Origin: an uncultured Flavobacteriaceae bacterium
GTDB taxonomy: Bacteria > Bacteroidota > Bacteroidia > Flavobacteriales > Flavobacteriaceae
DNA length: 64,000 bases
Reading direction: 5' to 3'
Assembly: GCA_937944485.1 (NCBI GenBank)
Contig: CALDYU010000003.1
Coordinates: 246,852 to 310,851 of the forward strand
Numbering within the stretch: the first letter of the stretch is position 1; every line of letters starts with the position of its first letter. Shown here in pieces: positions 37,461 through 46,213 of the stretch. Under the pieces are notes generated by a model. The model saw only the letters and a list, made by a program, of their open reading frames with translations, searched no databases and was not told the DNA's origin. Both the position numbers and the translations under genes were made by a program.

Positions 37461-38366
37461 TTACAAATAATTAAAAGTTATATAAAACAATATTGACATG
37501 AGAAATGTACTCAATGCCAATTTCTTTAACTCAGCGTCTAACAAAACTGGAGCTTCTGTTTTTATTACTTTAAAAATATGAATAGTTATTGGCACAAAAG
37601 CAATTAAAGGTAAAAATTGATACCAAAATTCATAATTATATACAATAAAAAAGAACATACTAATAAACGCAACTCCTAGAAGTGTATAGTGATATATTTT
37701 TCCGTATTTGTATCCAATTTTAACGATCACAGTATTTTTATTCGCTAATTTATCTGATTCAAAATCTCGTAAATTATTTAAATTAAGCACTCCTGTACTA
37801 AGTGCTCCTACAGCAATAGCTGGCAACCAAACAAACGTATTGATAAACTTCGTATAGAGAAAAAATGAACCTAGTACGGCCAACAAACCAAAAAAGAGAA
37901 AAACGAAAATATCGCCATATCCCTTATATCCATATGCTGATGTACCAACTGTATATTTTATCGCCGCCCATATACTTAGACTACCAAGAACGGCAAAAAC
38001 AATAAAATATTTTCTGTTGCCCCATCCAAATGCAAAAAACAAAACCGTTACTACCAAAATAAGGCTAAGAATCGCACTAAAAACAATACCATATTTTAGT
38101 TCTTTTCTCGATAACAAACCATTCTGTAATGCTCTTTTAGGTCCTATGCGATTTTCATTATCAGTGCCTTTTACGCCATCGCCATAATCATTGGCAAAAT
38201 TCGAAGTTACCTGAAAAGCAATCGTAGTAAGTAAGCCAGAAAAAAACACGGGTAAGTTCTTATAACCATAGAAACCTGCTAACGCAGTTCCTATAACAAT
38301 ACCAGAAATGGATAAAGGAAGTGTTCTTAACCTAGCAGCGTTTAACCAAGCTGAAAATTTGGACAA
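37461..38366 (-). CDS. menA: 1,4-dihydroxy-2-naphthoate polyprenyltransferase
   Basis: UbiA-family membrane prenyltransferase of 301 aa that attaches the isoprenoid tail to DHNA, yielding demethylmenaquinone. About eight to nine membrane helices are visible. The first Asp-rich motif is NFANDYGDGVKGTDNENRIGPKR (NDxxDxxxGTD), and the second is in LNNLRDFESDKLANKNT. The start at 38366 (MSKFSAWLNAARLRTLPLSISGIVIGTALA) matches MenA. It begins one base after the stop of the SPOR-like gene, so the two are translationally coupled. Confidence 0.93.
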   Translation of the reverse strand: MSKFSAWLNAARLRTLPLSISGIVIGTALAGFYGYKNLPVFFSGLLTTIAFQVTSNFANDYGDGVKGTDNENRIGPKRALQNGLLSRKELKYGIVFSAILSLILVVTVLFFAFGWGNRKYFIVFAVLGSLSIWAAIKYTVGTSAYGYKGYGDIFVFLFFGLLAVLGSFFLYTKFINTFVWLPAIAVGALSTGVLNLNNLRDFESDKLANKNTVIVKIGYKYGKIYHYTLLGVAFISMFFFIVYNYEFWYQFLPLIAFVPITIHIFKVIKTEAPVLLDAELKKLALSTFLMSILFYITFNYL

Positions 38367-38367
38367 C

Positions 38368-38970
38368 TTAGTATGGATCTTCTATTTGCAAGCGTTTGCC
38401 TTCTTTGTAGGAAGCTACAAAAGCGTCATCAAAACCAATTTTAACCAATTGCCTTCTAAATTTTTGTGCTTCTTCTAAAGTTTCAAAATTTCCTAAAGAA
38501 TAGGAATAAAAAGGATTTGTCTTAACAAACAAGGTATTCGTAAGTGCTTCGGAGGCCAATGTAATATTATTATCTACAAAAGATTTCACTTGAACCGAAT
38601 AGACCGTTTCTTTGTCTAAGAAGTTTTTAGCGAGATAAAATTCCTTCACAAGACTAAGCTCTTCATTTTGTTCTTTCAGATTGTCAATTCTTGTTTTAAT
38701 AGCATCAAGGCTATCAATAGATACTAATAGATTATTTTGCTGATCAATAGAACTAGGGTTACTCAATCGGCCTGCATTAAACAAGAATAAACCCAGCAGA
38801 CCAAATACGAAAAGACTCGTAACTCCTGCAAGAACATTGCGTTGTATCTTACTCGATTTTAATTCTTTATTTTTTATTTTGATTTGATCTAAAAGGCGCT
38901 CATTAATTATCTGAGCTTTGTCGATATCTTTATGTAATTCTAATAAATCACTTTCTTCAATAAATGGCAT
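38368..38970 (-). CDS. SPOR-like domain membrane protein
   Basis: A 200 aa protein with an N-terminal cytoplasmic coiled coil (about 8-40, LLELHKDIDKAQIINERLLDQIKIKNKEL), one membrane helix (about 46-66, NVLAGVTSLFVFGLLGLFLFN), a second coiled segment, and a C-terminal SPOR-like domain (about 120-195). That domain contains YSVQVKSFVDN, PFYSYSLGNFETLEEAQKFRRQLVKIGFDDAFVASYKEG. SPOR domains bind denuded peptidoglycan glycans, often at division sites. The domain call rests on pattern only. It leads the SPOR-menA pair. Confidence 0.7.
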   Translation of the reverse strand: MPFIEESDLLELHKDIDKAQIINERLLDQIKIKNKELKSSKIQRNVLAGVTSLFVFGLLGLFLFNAGRLSNPSSIDQQNNLLVSIDSLDAIKTRIDNLKEQNEELSLVKEFYLAKNFLDKETVYSVQVKSFVDNNITLASEALTNTLFVKTNPFYSYSLGNFETLEEAQKFRRQLVKIGFDDAFVASYKEGKRLQIEDPY

Positions 38971-39132
38971 TATAGTGGAGGTTTTTGTGCTGTATTTTTC
39001 ATAAAATTAGTCAAAATTGTAGTAGCGCTTAATTCAAATTACTACAATGTTGTAAATATATAATTTTTCGTGGTCTATCAAAGAAAAAACGTTATTAAAT
39101 GCAAGATACGAAGTTGACTTTCACTTGCTTAT

Positions 39133-39145
39133 CGACGAAATACAC
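39133..39145 (-). promoter_or_regulatory. further copy of the GTGTATTTCGTCG motif upstream of the SPOR-menA pair
   Basis: On the minus strand this reads GTGTATTTCGTCG, identical in all 13 bases to the copy at 36537-36549, and lies about 165 bases upstream of the SPOR-like gene. Only one clear copy is seen here, followed by an AT-rich palindrome (TTTATC/GATAAA). Confidence 0.4.
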
Positions 39146-39161
39146 TTTATCTATTGATAAA

Positions 39162-39995
39162 TTACGCTATTATATATATGCCGTTTTCTTGAATTTCTAT
39201 TTTTCTGGCTTTATAAAGTACTCCAATTCCTTTTTTGAAAGCTTTTTTACTCATTTGTAGTTTTTCGCGTATGAGTTCGGGGTCTGATTTATCATGTAAC
39301 GGCAAAAAACCATCGTTCTCTGATAAGGTTTCGAATATTTTGTTAGCAGCTGGCTCTAATAATTTAGTTCCAAGAGGTTGTAAAGAAACATCAATCTTAT
39401 TATCGCTTCTTATTGTTTTAATAACACCAACTGTAATATCGCCCACGTTCAATCTCTTAAAGACTTCATTAAAATATACGAGGCCTTTATGTTTATTATT
39501 GATTATCACTTCCCAACCAAGGTCTGTTTGTCTCGAAATTAGCAAATCAACCTTTTCACGAACGCGCACTGTTAACGCATCATTACTTAAGAACTTATTT
39601 AATTTATTAGAAGCAACTAGTCGATTGCTTTTTTCATCTAAATAACAATGAACAATATACCATTGTCTTTCTTGCATTTTGTTCCGCTGTTCGCTAAAAG
39701 GAACTAACAAATGTTTTTCCAAACCCCAATCTAAAAAGGCACCATATTCATTAACGTCAACTACTTGTAGTAATTTAAATTCTCCGACTACAATTGCAGG
39801 TTCTAGGTTTGTAGCTACTGGTCTTTCATCATAATCTAAATAACAAAACACTTCAATGGTAGCACCAATTTCATAATCTTCTGGCACATATTTATTCGGC
39901 AGAAGAATATCATTGCCTGTTGTATCCCCTAAAAAAAGCCCTACACTGGTATGTCTTAATATTTCGAGTGTATTATAATTACCCAGTTTAATCAT
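39162..39995 (-). CDS. CvfB-like S1 RNA-binding protein
   Basis: Cytoplasmic RNA-binding protein of 277 aa with successive S1-like OB folds, as in CvfB/YitL. The first fold is seen in LGNYNTLEILRHTSVGLFLGDTTGNDILLPNKYVPE. The second is in VVDVNEYGAFLDWGLEKHLLVPFSEQ, the third in WEVIINNKHKGLVYFNEVFKRLNVGD, and a C-terminal winged-helix-like region follows (LPLHDKSDPELIREKLQMSKKAFKKGIGVLYKARKIEI). Such proteins influence gene expression through RNA. In flavobacteria the gene commonly sits with the men genes, as here. Confidence 0.86.
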   Translation of the reverse strand: MIKLGNYNTLEILRHTSVGLFLGDTTGNDILLPNKYVPEDYEIGATIEVFCYLDYDERPVATNLEPAIVVGEFKLLQVVDVNEYGAFLDWGLEKHLLVPFSEQRNKMQERQWYIVHCYLDEKSNRLVASNKLNKFLSNDALTVRVREKVDLLISRQTDLGWEVIINNKHKGLVYFNEVFKRLNVGDITVGVIKTIRSDNKIDVSLQPLGTKLLEPAANKIFETLSENDGFLPLHDKSDPELIREKLQMSKKAFKKGIGVLYKARKIEIQENGIYIIA

Positions 39996-40027
39996 GCTTC
40001 AAAAATAAGTCGAAAGAGATTCATAAA

Positions 40028-40058
40028 AAAAACCGCTCTATATTCAAGAGCGGTTTTA
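40028..40058 (-). terminator. intrinsic terminator downstream of the DUF2853 gene
   Basis: Stem AAAACCGCTC/GAGCGGTTTT with a 9-base loop and flanking A/T runs, between the DUF2853 stop and the CvfB-like start. It ends the menF-menI-menD-DUF2853 side of the cluster. Confidence 0.85.
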
Positions 40059-40079
40059 TAATAATTTCAAATACCAATA

Positions 40080-40418
40080 CTAGTAAACTGATTCTTTACC
40101 GAAATGTTTACATAACTGATAATAAACTACAGCTCTGTGTTTATTTCTATTTGCAGAACCATACTTTTCCATTACTTTGCTGATACCATCCATTAATTTG
40201 GGGCTATCGCTCATTCCTAACTTTTTAATTAGGTAATTATTTTTTACTGTTTCTAATTCCTTCTCATCAGTACCCGATACTTTAGAAGCATCGATATTGT
40301 AAATTGAAGGTCCAAGTCCAATAGTTACTTTTGTAAGTAAATCCATATTAGGATTTTCTCCAAATTTGTCCTTGATGTCTGCGGCGTACTTTGCGATTAA
40401 ATCGTCTCTTTTACTCAT
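40080..40418 (-). CDS. DUF2853 family protein
   Basis: Small helical protein of 112 aa matching DUF2853 over its whole length (SKRDDLIAKYAADIKDKFGENPNMDLLTKVTIGLGPSIYNIDASKVSG, YLIKKLGMSDSPKLMDGISKVMEKYGSANRNKHRAVVYYQLCKHFGKESVY). No catalytic motif is evident and the function is unknown. It lies 39 bases downstream of menD and is followed by a terminator, so it is probably the last gene of the menD transcript. Confidence 0.87.
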   Translation of the reverse strand: MSKRDDLIAKYAADIKDKFGENPNMDLLTKVTIGLGPSIYNIDASKVSGTDEKELETVKNNYLIKKLGMSDSPKLMDGISKVMEKYGSANRNKHRAVVYYQLCKHFGKESVY

Positions 40419-40457
40419 AATTGTTAGTGTTCTAAGTGTGTAATGGTTAATAAACCC

Positions 40458-42209
40458 CTAAGATATAAAATCGAAATAACCGAGCAAAATTTTATCATTC
40501 ATTATTCTAGGTGTTGAAACTTCCAATAATCTCGGTCGTTCGGAAGCTTTGTAAAAAGCAGAGATGGCAAACGCTAGGCTCTTTTGAGAATCCGCAAATA
40601 AATGTTCAATATTAAATAATTCGCAGTATTTTCTTACTTCTAAATCATGCTTCGTTTCGAAAAATCGTTCAAAATTTGATGTATCTTCTTTTCCGGGTAG
40701 GATTCTGAAAATACCTCCACCTCTATTATTAATAACAATGATTCGAAAATCTGATCGCAGATACGTATTCCACAGTCCATTACTGTCATATAAAAAACTT
40801 AAGTCGCCAGTAATTAGCAAGGTTGGGGTATTATTATAAACCGAAGCACCAATGGCGGTCGAAGTACTTCCATCAATGCCACTCGTACCCCTGTTGCAAA
40901 AGACTTGAAACGAAGTTTTCAAATCAAACAACTGAGCATATCGTACTGTCGAACTATTCCCTAATTGCAGTTGGTAATTTTCGGGAATATATTTTATTAT
41001 TTGATGAAAGGCGAGCATATCAGAAAATTCTATTTGATCGATGTATTTCTGACGAGCTATTTGATAATTTTCTTTTACGGTATTCCAATAACTAAAATAC
41101 GTACTCGATACATTTTCTATCTGCGGATGAAACTTGGTGAAAAAAGTATTCACCCTCATTTTAAAATGATATGATAAAGAGAAAAAAGTATCATATGCTT
41201 TCACTTTATCGATATGCCAATGTTGTTTTGGCTTATACGCACGTAAAAAAGCCTTTATTTTCTTCGAAACGATGAGTCCGCCAAAAGTCAAAAGAATATT
41301 AGGCTGCAATAGTTTAAACTGTTCTTCTTTGTGTATAGAGTTTTCAATAGGTGCTAATAGGCTATCGATACTAGGGAAAAAATTTGGGTGATGTAGGTTG
41401 GATGTTGTCTCCGTTAAAACAATCACGGAAGGATCTTGAGCCAAAGTATCAAGAAAGTTCTGATCAACAGTATTAGGGTCGTTTACCCCCACTAAAACCA
41501 TTTTCCTTTTAGCCGCATTCCAAGCAAGCGCACATTTCGATATTTCCTCAAACCCTTCATCGGGCAGTGGTTGAAATTCTTCAATTGTTGGAAATACTGA
41601 TGGTTCTTTGACTGTGTCATACAAGGGCTCTTCAAAGCGAGCATTAATATGAACTGGCAATCCTGTGTTTATAGCCGTATCTAAGGCCTCGTTTAGAGCC
41701 TCATCATTATATGATTGAATATGACTTTGCGTTATTTCAACAGAATCTATGATGGTTTCAGGAACGTATCGTTGAATGCGATCTGTAGCATGACTAACAT
41801 CTTGCTTTAAATTGGCCGAATACCCAATATGCCTATGAAAAACATCATCTTGGCGTATGGTTTGTCCGTCACCCACATCAATTTTATAGCTTGGCCTATC
41901 CGCCGAAATAACGACCAGAGGAATATCGCTATAAAACGCCTCAGCTACTGCCGGATAATAATTCAGTAATGCACTACCGGAAGTGCAGACAACAGCCACT
42001 GGTTGACGCAATTGCTGTGCGATACCTAAAGCAAAGAAAGCCGCGGAACGCTCGTCTACAATACTGAAGCATTTGAAATAATCATCTTCCGTAAAACCGA
42101 TAATTAAAGGAGCATTTCTAGAGCCCGGAGAAATAATAATATTGCGAACGCCTTTTGCTTTACAATGTGCAACAATTGACTGCGCTACGGGAATAGTGGA
42201 GTACTTCAT
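40458..42209 (-). CDS. menD: 2-succinyl-5-enolpyruvyl-6-hydroxy-3-cyclohexene-1-carboxylate synthase
   Basis: ThDP enzyme of 583 aa that joins isochorismate and 2-oxoglutarate in menaquinone synthesis. The N-terminal pyrimidine-binding domain has IISPGSRNAPLIIGF, the catalytic Glu region IVDERSAAFFALGIAQ and CTSGSALLNYYPAVAEAF. The C-terminal pyrophosphate domain has CNRGTSGIDGSTSTAIGA and the ThDP motif GDLSFLYDSNGLWNTYLR. All landmarks of MenD are present and the length is normal. It is preceded by menF with a 52-base gap. Confidence 0.94.
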   Translation of the reverse strand: MKYSTIPVAQSIVAHCKAKGVRNIIISPGSRNAPLIIGFTEDDYFKCFSIVDERSAAFFALGIAQQLRQPVAVVCTSGSALLNYYPAVAEAFYSDIPLVVISADRPSYKIDVGDGQTIRQDDVFHRHIGYSANLKQDVSHATDRIQRYVPETIIDSVEITQSHIQSYNDEALNEALDTAINTGLPVHINARFEEPLYDTVKEPSVFPTIEEFQPLPDEGFEEISKCALAWNAAKRKMVLVGVNDPNTVDQNFLDTLAQDPSVIVLTETTSNLHHPNFFPSIDSLLAPIENSIHKEEQFKLLQPNILLTFGGLIVSKKIKAFLRAYKPKQHWHIDKVKAYDTFFSLSYHFKMRVNTFFTKFHPQIENVSSTYFSYWNTVKENYQIARQKYIDQIEFSDMLAFHQIIKYIPENYQLQLGNSSTVRYAQLFDLKTSFQVFCNRGTSGIDGSTSTAIGASVYNNTPTLLITGDLSFLYDSNGLWNTYLRSDFRIIVINNRGGGIFRILPGKEDTSNFERFFETKHDLEVRKYCELFNIEHLFADSQKSLAFAISAFYKASERPRLLEVSTPRIMNDKILLGYFDFIS

Positions 42210-42261
42210 CTAGCACAAAAATACAAAGCAATGGGTTCTTAAACCAGCGATCAATAAAATA

Positions 42262-43374
42262 CTATTTTCCTTCAATAATACGACTCATTGTTGCCATTTT
42301 AGCAACGGTTTCAAGCCATTCATCTTCAGCTATAGAATCTTTCGTAATTCCCCCACCAGCATAGATCAAAGCATGATCATTTTTTAATTGCATACACCTT
42401 AGATTTACATAGAGCTCACTAGTTTTTGTTATTGTATGATAAACCTGATGTTCTTTGTTAATACGGTTTTTCGAACGCTTTTTTTGACTCTTTATATTAA
42501 TTTCTCCTAAAAAACCGGTGTAGAATTCTCTGGAATAATTTTCATGTTGTAAAATAAAATTTTTCGCTGTAGATAAAGGGGTGCCACAGACTGCCGGAGT
42601 TGGGTGCAACGCCCGAACAATGGGCAAAAGACTTGTATCTTTCAATGTGCCAGACAAGCTATTTTTTAAATGCCATAACTGACCAGAACGAATAGATTCT
42701 CTTTCTGATATTTGAAGATTTGTGACGTGATATTTAATTGCTGTTTTAATATAATCAGTAACTATTTGCTGTTCTTCAATTTCCTTATCGCTCCATTGCG
42801 GGTCTTGATTATTAACATGTTGCTGTGTTGCTGCCAAAGACATGGTGGCAAAATTATTATTTACTACACGCAATAATTTCTCAGGGGTAGCCCCTAGCCA
42901 AGTACCTACTTTTGGATGATACCACAAATAACAAAAGGCAGATTCATAATAGGTTAATATGTTTTGAAACAATACAAATGGCGATTTACTACAGAGCAAT
43001 TCACTGCATCGTGAAAGAACAACCTTGTGTAACGAACCATTGCCAATTTCTTCAATACCGCGCGCTACCAAATTCAAATGAAACTCTTTCGCCCGTGTAT
43101 TTATAAAATCATCAGTATTAGCTACAAATTGAAGAGCTTGATTTGATTCGAAAGTGCTTTCTAGCCTTGAATGAGCCTGAATCAAAATGCTTTGATTAAG
43201 CTCATCGAAAGGGGCGAAAATAAATCCTGTTTCTGAATAATTTTTTGATGTATGTAGCAGATTATCATTTTGTAATAGGGCTATTACCTCACCTTGTTTT
43301 GGTTTTCGATATACCACAAAGGGCAATTGCTTTTCGTAATGCTGGCTTAGCTGTGCTAGAAGCGTTTTGAACAT
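42262..43374 (-). CDS. menF: isochorismate synthase
   Basis: Chorismate-utilising enzyme of 370 aa that isomerises chorismate to isochorismate, the entry step to menaquinone. The C-terminal catalytic half has GIEEIGNGSLHKVVLSRCSEL, LGATPEKLL, ALHPTPAVCGTPLSTAKNFI, REFYTGFLGEINIKS and LIYAGGGITKDS. Position next to menD and menI makes MenF more likely than a siderophore or salicylate enzyme. It begins two bases after the thioesterase stop, so the two are coupled. Confidence 0.9.
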   Translation of the reverse strand: MFKTLLAQLSQHYEKQLPFVVYRKPKQGEVIALLQNDNLLHTSKNYSETGFIFAPFDELNQSILIQAHSRLESTFESNQALQFVANTDDFINTRAKEFHLNLVARGIEEIGNGSLHKVVLSRCSELLCSKSPFVLFQNILTYYESAFCYLWYHPKVGTWLGATPEKLLRVVNNNFATMSLAATQQHVNNQDPQWSDKEIEEQQIVTDYIKTAIKYHVTNLQISERESIRSGQLWHLKNSLSGTLKDTSLLPIVRALHPTPAVCGTPLSTAKNFILQHENYSREFYTGFLGEINIKSQKKRSKNRINKEHQVYHTITKTSELYVNLRCMQLKNDHALIYAGGGITKDSIAEDEWLETVAKMATMSRIIEGK

Positions 43375-43376
43375 AT

Positions 43377-43799
43377 TTACTTTCTAGGTAAAGAAATGGT
43401 CGTCAGTTTACATAATGAAATGAGGTTGTCATCAGCATCAGTAACTTTAATTTCCCACAACTGCGTTGTTCTTCCTTTATGAATAAGCATGGCTTTCGCA
43501 AAAACTTCTCCTTCACGTATACTCTTTACATGATTAGCAGCAATTTCAATACCACGAACAAACACCTTTTGTCCATCCAAAAACACGTATGAGGCTGTAC
43601 TGCCAACACTCTCAGCAAGAGCTACTGTAGCACCACCATGAAGCACACCATCTGGCTGATGAACTCTAGGGTTCACTGGCATTTTAGCGACTAAAAAATC
43701 CTCGCCAACGTCGACATACTCAATCTCTAGGGTTTCCATAAGCGTGTTTTTTACAGCTTCGTTGCACACTTTCAAGATCTTTGCTTTATAATCGTTCAT
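43377..43799 (-). CDS. menI: hotdog thioesterase, probably 1,4-dihydroxy-2-naphthoyl-CoA hydrolase
   Basis: PaaI-type hotdog thioesterase of 140 aa. The active-site helix HQPDGVLHGGATVALAESVGSTASY carries the Gly-Gly turn and catalytic Glu of the family, and FVRGIEIAANHVKSIREGEVFAKAMLIHKG forms the second sheet. Being the first gene of menI-menF-menD suggests it releases DHNA from DHNA-CoA. This role is assigned by family plus context; other PaaI-like substrates are possible. Confidence 0.8.
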   Translation of the reverse strand: MNDYKAKILKVCNEAVKNTLMETLEIEYVDVGEDFLVAKMPVNPRVHQPDGVLHGGATVALAESVGSTASYVFLDGQKVFVRGIEIAANHVKSIREGEVFAKAMLIHKGRTTQLWEIKVTDADDNLISLCKLTTISLPRK

Positions 43800-43869
43800 G
43801 AGACTTTTTTTGTAAAATTAAGCATTTGGTTTGCAACAAAAGTCTTTACTTTATATTAGATTTTTAAAG

Positions 43870-44514
43870 ATGCGCAAACAAGAACAGCAGGTAAGATACC
43901 AAACTACAAACACCTATGAAACCTTAAACACCATCACTAAAAAAACGAAACGTGTTTGGATTGTTCTTCATGGTATCGGCTATTTAAGCAAGTATTTTTT
44001 GAAATATTTTGATGAATTGAATGGTGATGAAAACTATGTGATAGCGCCTCAGGCTCCTTCAAAATATTACTTAAAAAATGAATATAAATATGTCGGCGCC
44101 AGTTGGTTAACAAAAGAAAACAGAATTTTAGAAACGAATAATGTACTTGGTTATTTAGATGCCGTTTGGGCTAATGAAAATATTCCTGAGTACTGTGAAC
44201 TTATAGTGTTTGGCTTTTCTCAAGGTGTTTCTGTTGCAACCAGATGGCTTGCATCTCGAAAAATAGTTTGTAACCAATTAGTGCTTTATGCTGGTGGAAT
44301 TCCTAAAGAACTAAAACCAGAAGATTTTGACTTTCTTAAACATTCAAATACTAAAATTCAAGTGATCGTTGGTGATAAAGATCAGTACCTTACCAATGAG
44401 GTTCTAAAATCAGAAGCTGCTCGCATTGAAAACTTATTTCGAGGAAAAGCAATTACGCAAGTTTTCGATGGGGGTCATGAAGTTCGAAAAGAAATAATAA
44501 ATCAACTGATATAG
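43870..44514 (+). CDS. alpha/beta hydrolase (carboxylesterase/phospholipase type)
   Basis: Cytoplasmic serine hydrolase of 214 aa from ATG 43870 (MRKQEQQVRYQTTNTYETLN). Visible parts: WIVLHGIGY (oxyanion region), APQAPSKYYL, the nucleophile elbow FGFSQGVSVATRWL with Ser in GFSQG, the Asp region VIVGDKDQYL, and the catalytic His in DGGHEV. A start at 43831 would add 13 residues that overlap the divergent menI promoter region. The substrate is unknown. The stop is immediately followed by the ATG of the acetyltransferase at 44515. Confidence 0.84.
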   Translation: MRKQEQQVRYQTTNTYETLNTITKKTKRVWIVLHGIGYLSKYFLKYFDELNGDENYVIAPQAPSKYYLKNEYKYVGASWLTKENRILETNNVLGYLDAVWANENIPEYCELIVFGFSQGVSVATRWLASRKIVCNQLVLYAGGIPKELKPEDFDFLKHSNTKIQVIVGDKDQYLTNEVLKSEAARIENLFRGKAITQVFDGGHEVRKEIINQLI

Positions 44515-45084
44515 ATGAATGAGTTTCCAAAACTAACAACAAAACGTCTTATTTTAGATCAGATAAAACCCGATGATATTCCTGATATTGTAACCTATGC
44601 GGGCAATATTAAGATTGTTGAAAATACGAGAACCATGCCTCACCCTTATTTTGACGAGGATGCTATCGCTTGGATGAATATGGCTAATGAAGGTTTTAAA
44701 AATAAAGATCACTATATTTTTGCCATTCGCATAAAAGCTACTAGAAATTTCATAGGAGGAATCGGCCTTAGCCTCACTGTTTCAAACAATAGAGCTGAAT
44801 TAGGCTACTGGTTGGCAGAACCATTCTGGAACCAAGGCTTTACTACCGAAGCAGTTAATGCGATACTAAAATTTGGTTTTAGCACATTGAATCTCAACAA
44901 AATAACGGCGGAGTATTTATCAACGAATACGGCTTCAGGAAAAGTGATGATTAAAAACGGAATGACCAAAGAAGGAGAGCTTAAAAATCATGATATTAAG
45001 AGAGGACATTCAGTAGCCGACAATGCCTATGTTTCATTAATTCAATATCGCATCTTAAAAAGTGAATATAAATCTTCAATGTAA
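44515..45084 (+). CDS. RimJ/RimL-type GNAT acetyltransferase
   Basis: Acetyltransferase of 189 aa resembling RimJ/RimL proteins that acetylate protein N-termini or small amines. The typical opening LTTKRLILDQIKPDDIPDIVTYA, the acetyl-CoA region AELGYWLAEPFWNQGFTTEAVNAILKFGF and LNLNKITAEYLSTNTASGKVMIKNGMTKEG are present. The ATG directly abuts the stop of the hydrolase gene, so the two form an operon. The acceptor is unknown. Confidence 0.87.
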   Translation: MNEFPKLTTKRLILDQIKPDDIPDIVTYAGNIKIVENTRTMPHPYFDEDAIAWMNMANEGFKNKDHYIFAIRIKATRNFIGGIGLSLTVSNNRAELGYWLAEPFWNQGFTTEAVNAILKFGFSTLNLNKITAEYLSTNTASGKVMIKNGMTKEGELKNHDIKRGHSVADNAYVSLIQYRILKSEYKSSM

Positions 45085-45111
45085 AATTTTCAACAGAAAA
45101 AAAAGCTAATA

Positions 45112-46041
45112 TTACTTTTCAGGCACAGCTAATTTATCGTCTTCGTGGTAGGTTATTTTTCTGGTTTTATATAAATTTTCAGGAAGAATAATCTCCTTAA
45201 CCCAGTTCCTATAAATATCAAACTGATAAGCAAATTTTTGTTCTTCTTGAAGTGTTTCGTCTTTATAAAATTGCCGTTTCAACAACACACCCTCCTTATC
45301 ATATACGTACTTAATGACTTCTTCTTTAATAAATTGCTTTTTTGCTAGGTCGTAAACAAACTTTGTTTGTGTTTCAATTTTCCCCTGTCCATTTAACAAT
45401 TCTTCAGAAGCCGTATTCGGCATACCCTCAATAAATTTTTTAGTCAATATCGTACGTGTAGTAGTACTATCATTCACTTTGTTCACAGAATTGCGAATAG
45501 ACTCTAATACAAAACCATTCAAGGCTAAAGTTTTAGTCTGTTCTCCTTCGATATCGGTATATGAAATAAGCGTTTCGTCAATACCACTATTGTTTGAACG
45601 AATAACCTTTCTTAGGGTATCATCAGTGTAGAAATATTCATATTGATCGATAAATTCTTTATCGTAGGATACAATTTTCTCTGTAATCTTAGTTTCTAAA
45701 AGGGAATCAATAGTATAAACATTTGCTATAGAAGTCGTATTATCAAAAGTATCATTGCGATAATTTTCTAAACGCTTTTCTAAAAGCATCCCATTATCAG
45801 CGTACTTATAATACGTAATATCGTAATCTTGATCATTATACCGTGTGACTGATTTTATAAGGAGTCCAGCTACATTAAATTCATACTCTTCTTTGCCATA
45901 ACTTGTGCTAACCAGGCAAGATTTTACTTTCCCATTTAAATCAAAATCTTTGGTAGTAAAAATTTTAATGTCTTGTGCTACTATTTCTAACGGGAATATA
46001 AACGTTAGCCATAAGAATAAAGCGAGAAGGTTATGTTTCAT
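45112..46041 (-). CDS. secreted protein with repeated Tyr-rich strands
   Basis: No family recognised. A 309 aa protein with a signal peptide (1-22, LEIVAQ) and a run of beta-strand-like repeats containing Tyr and Lys: KEEYEFNVAGLLIKSVTRYNDQDYDITYYKYADNGMLLEKR, FIDQYEYFYTDDTLRKVIRSNNS, KYVYDKEGVLLKRQFYKDETLQEEQKFAYQFD. The pattern recalls YD/RHS-type repeats (strand, turn, strand) common in Bacteroidota lipoproteins, but it lacks the RHS core and any toxin domain. It is a single-gene unit convergent with the acetyltransferase gene. Confidence 0.65.
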   Translation of the reverse strand: MKHNLLALFLWLTFIFPLEIVAQDIKIFTTKDFDLNGKVKSCLVSTSYGKEEYEFNVAGLLIKSVTRYNDQDYDITYYKYADNGMLLEKRLENYRNDTFDNTTSIANVYTIDSLLETKITEKIVSYDKEFIDQYEYFYTDDTLRKVIRSNNSGIDETLISYTDIEGEQTKTLALNGFVLESIRNSVNKVNDSTTTRTILTKKFIEGMPNTASEELLNGQGKIETQTKFVYDLAKKQFIKEEVIKYVYDKEGVLLKRQFYKDETLQEEQKFAYQFDIYRNWVKEIILPENLYKTRKITYHEDDKLAVPEK

Positions 46042-46142
46042 ACTTCAAAATTACTTCTTATTTGCAATAATAAGATACAAAAGAAGTGCCAAATCGATAT
46101 AAAGCGCTTCTTGTAGGTAATTGATCGATGGTATACGACAAA

Positions 46143-46172
46143 AAACCCGTAAGGCTTTCGTCTTACGGGTTT
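46143..46172 (-). terminator. intrinsic terminator of dnaK
   Basis: Stem AAACCCGTAAG/CTTACGGGTTT with an 8-base loop, 41 bases past the dnaK stop. Confidence 0.85.
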
Positions 46173-46213
46173 CAAATCTATTCAAAATATACTACATCTT
46201 CTCTGGACATAGA

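Noticed and set aside
45112..46041. RHS/YD-repeat toxin
   Set aside because: Only short strand repeats are seen; there is no RHS core, no toxin domain and no immunity gene beside it.
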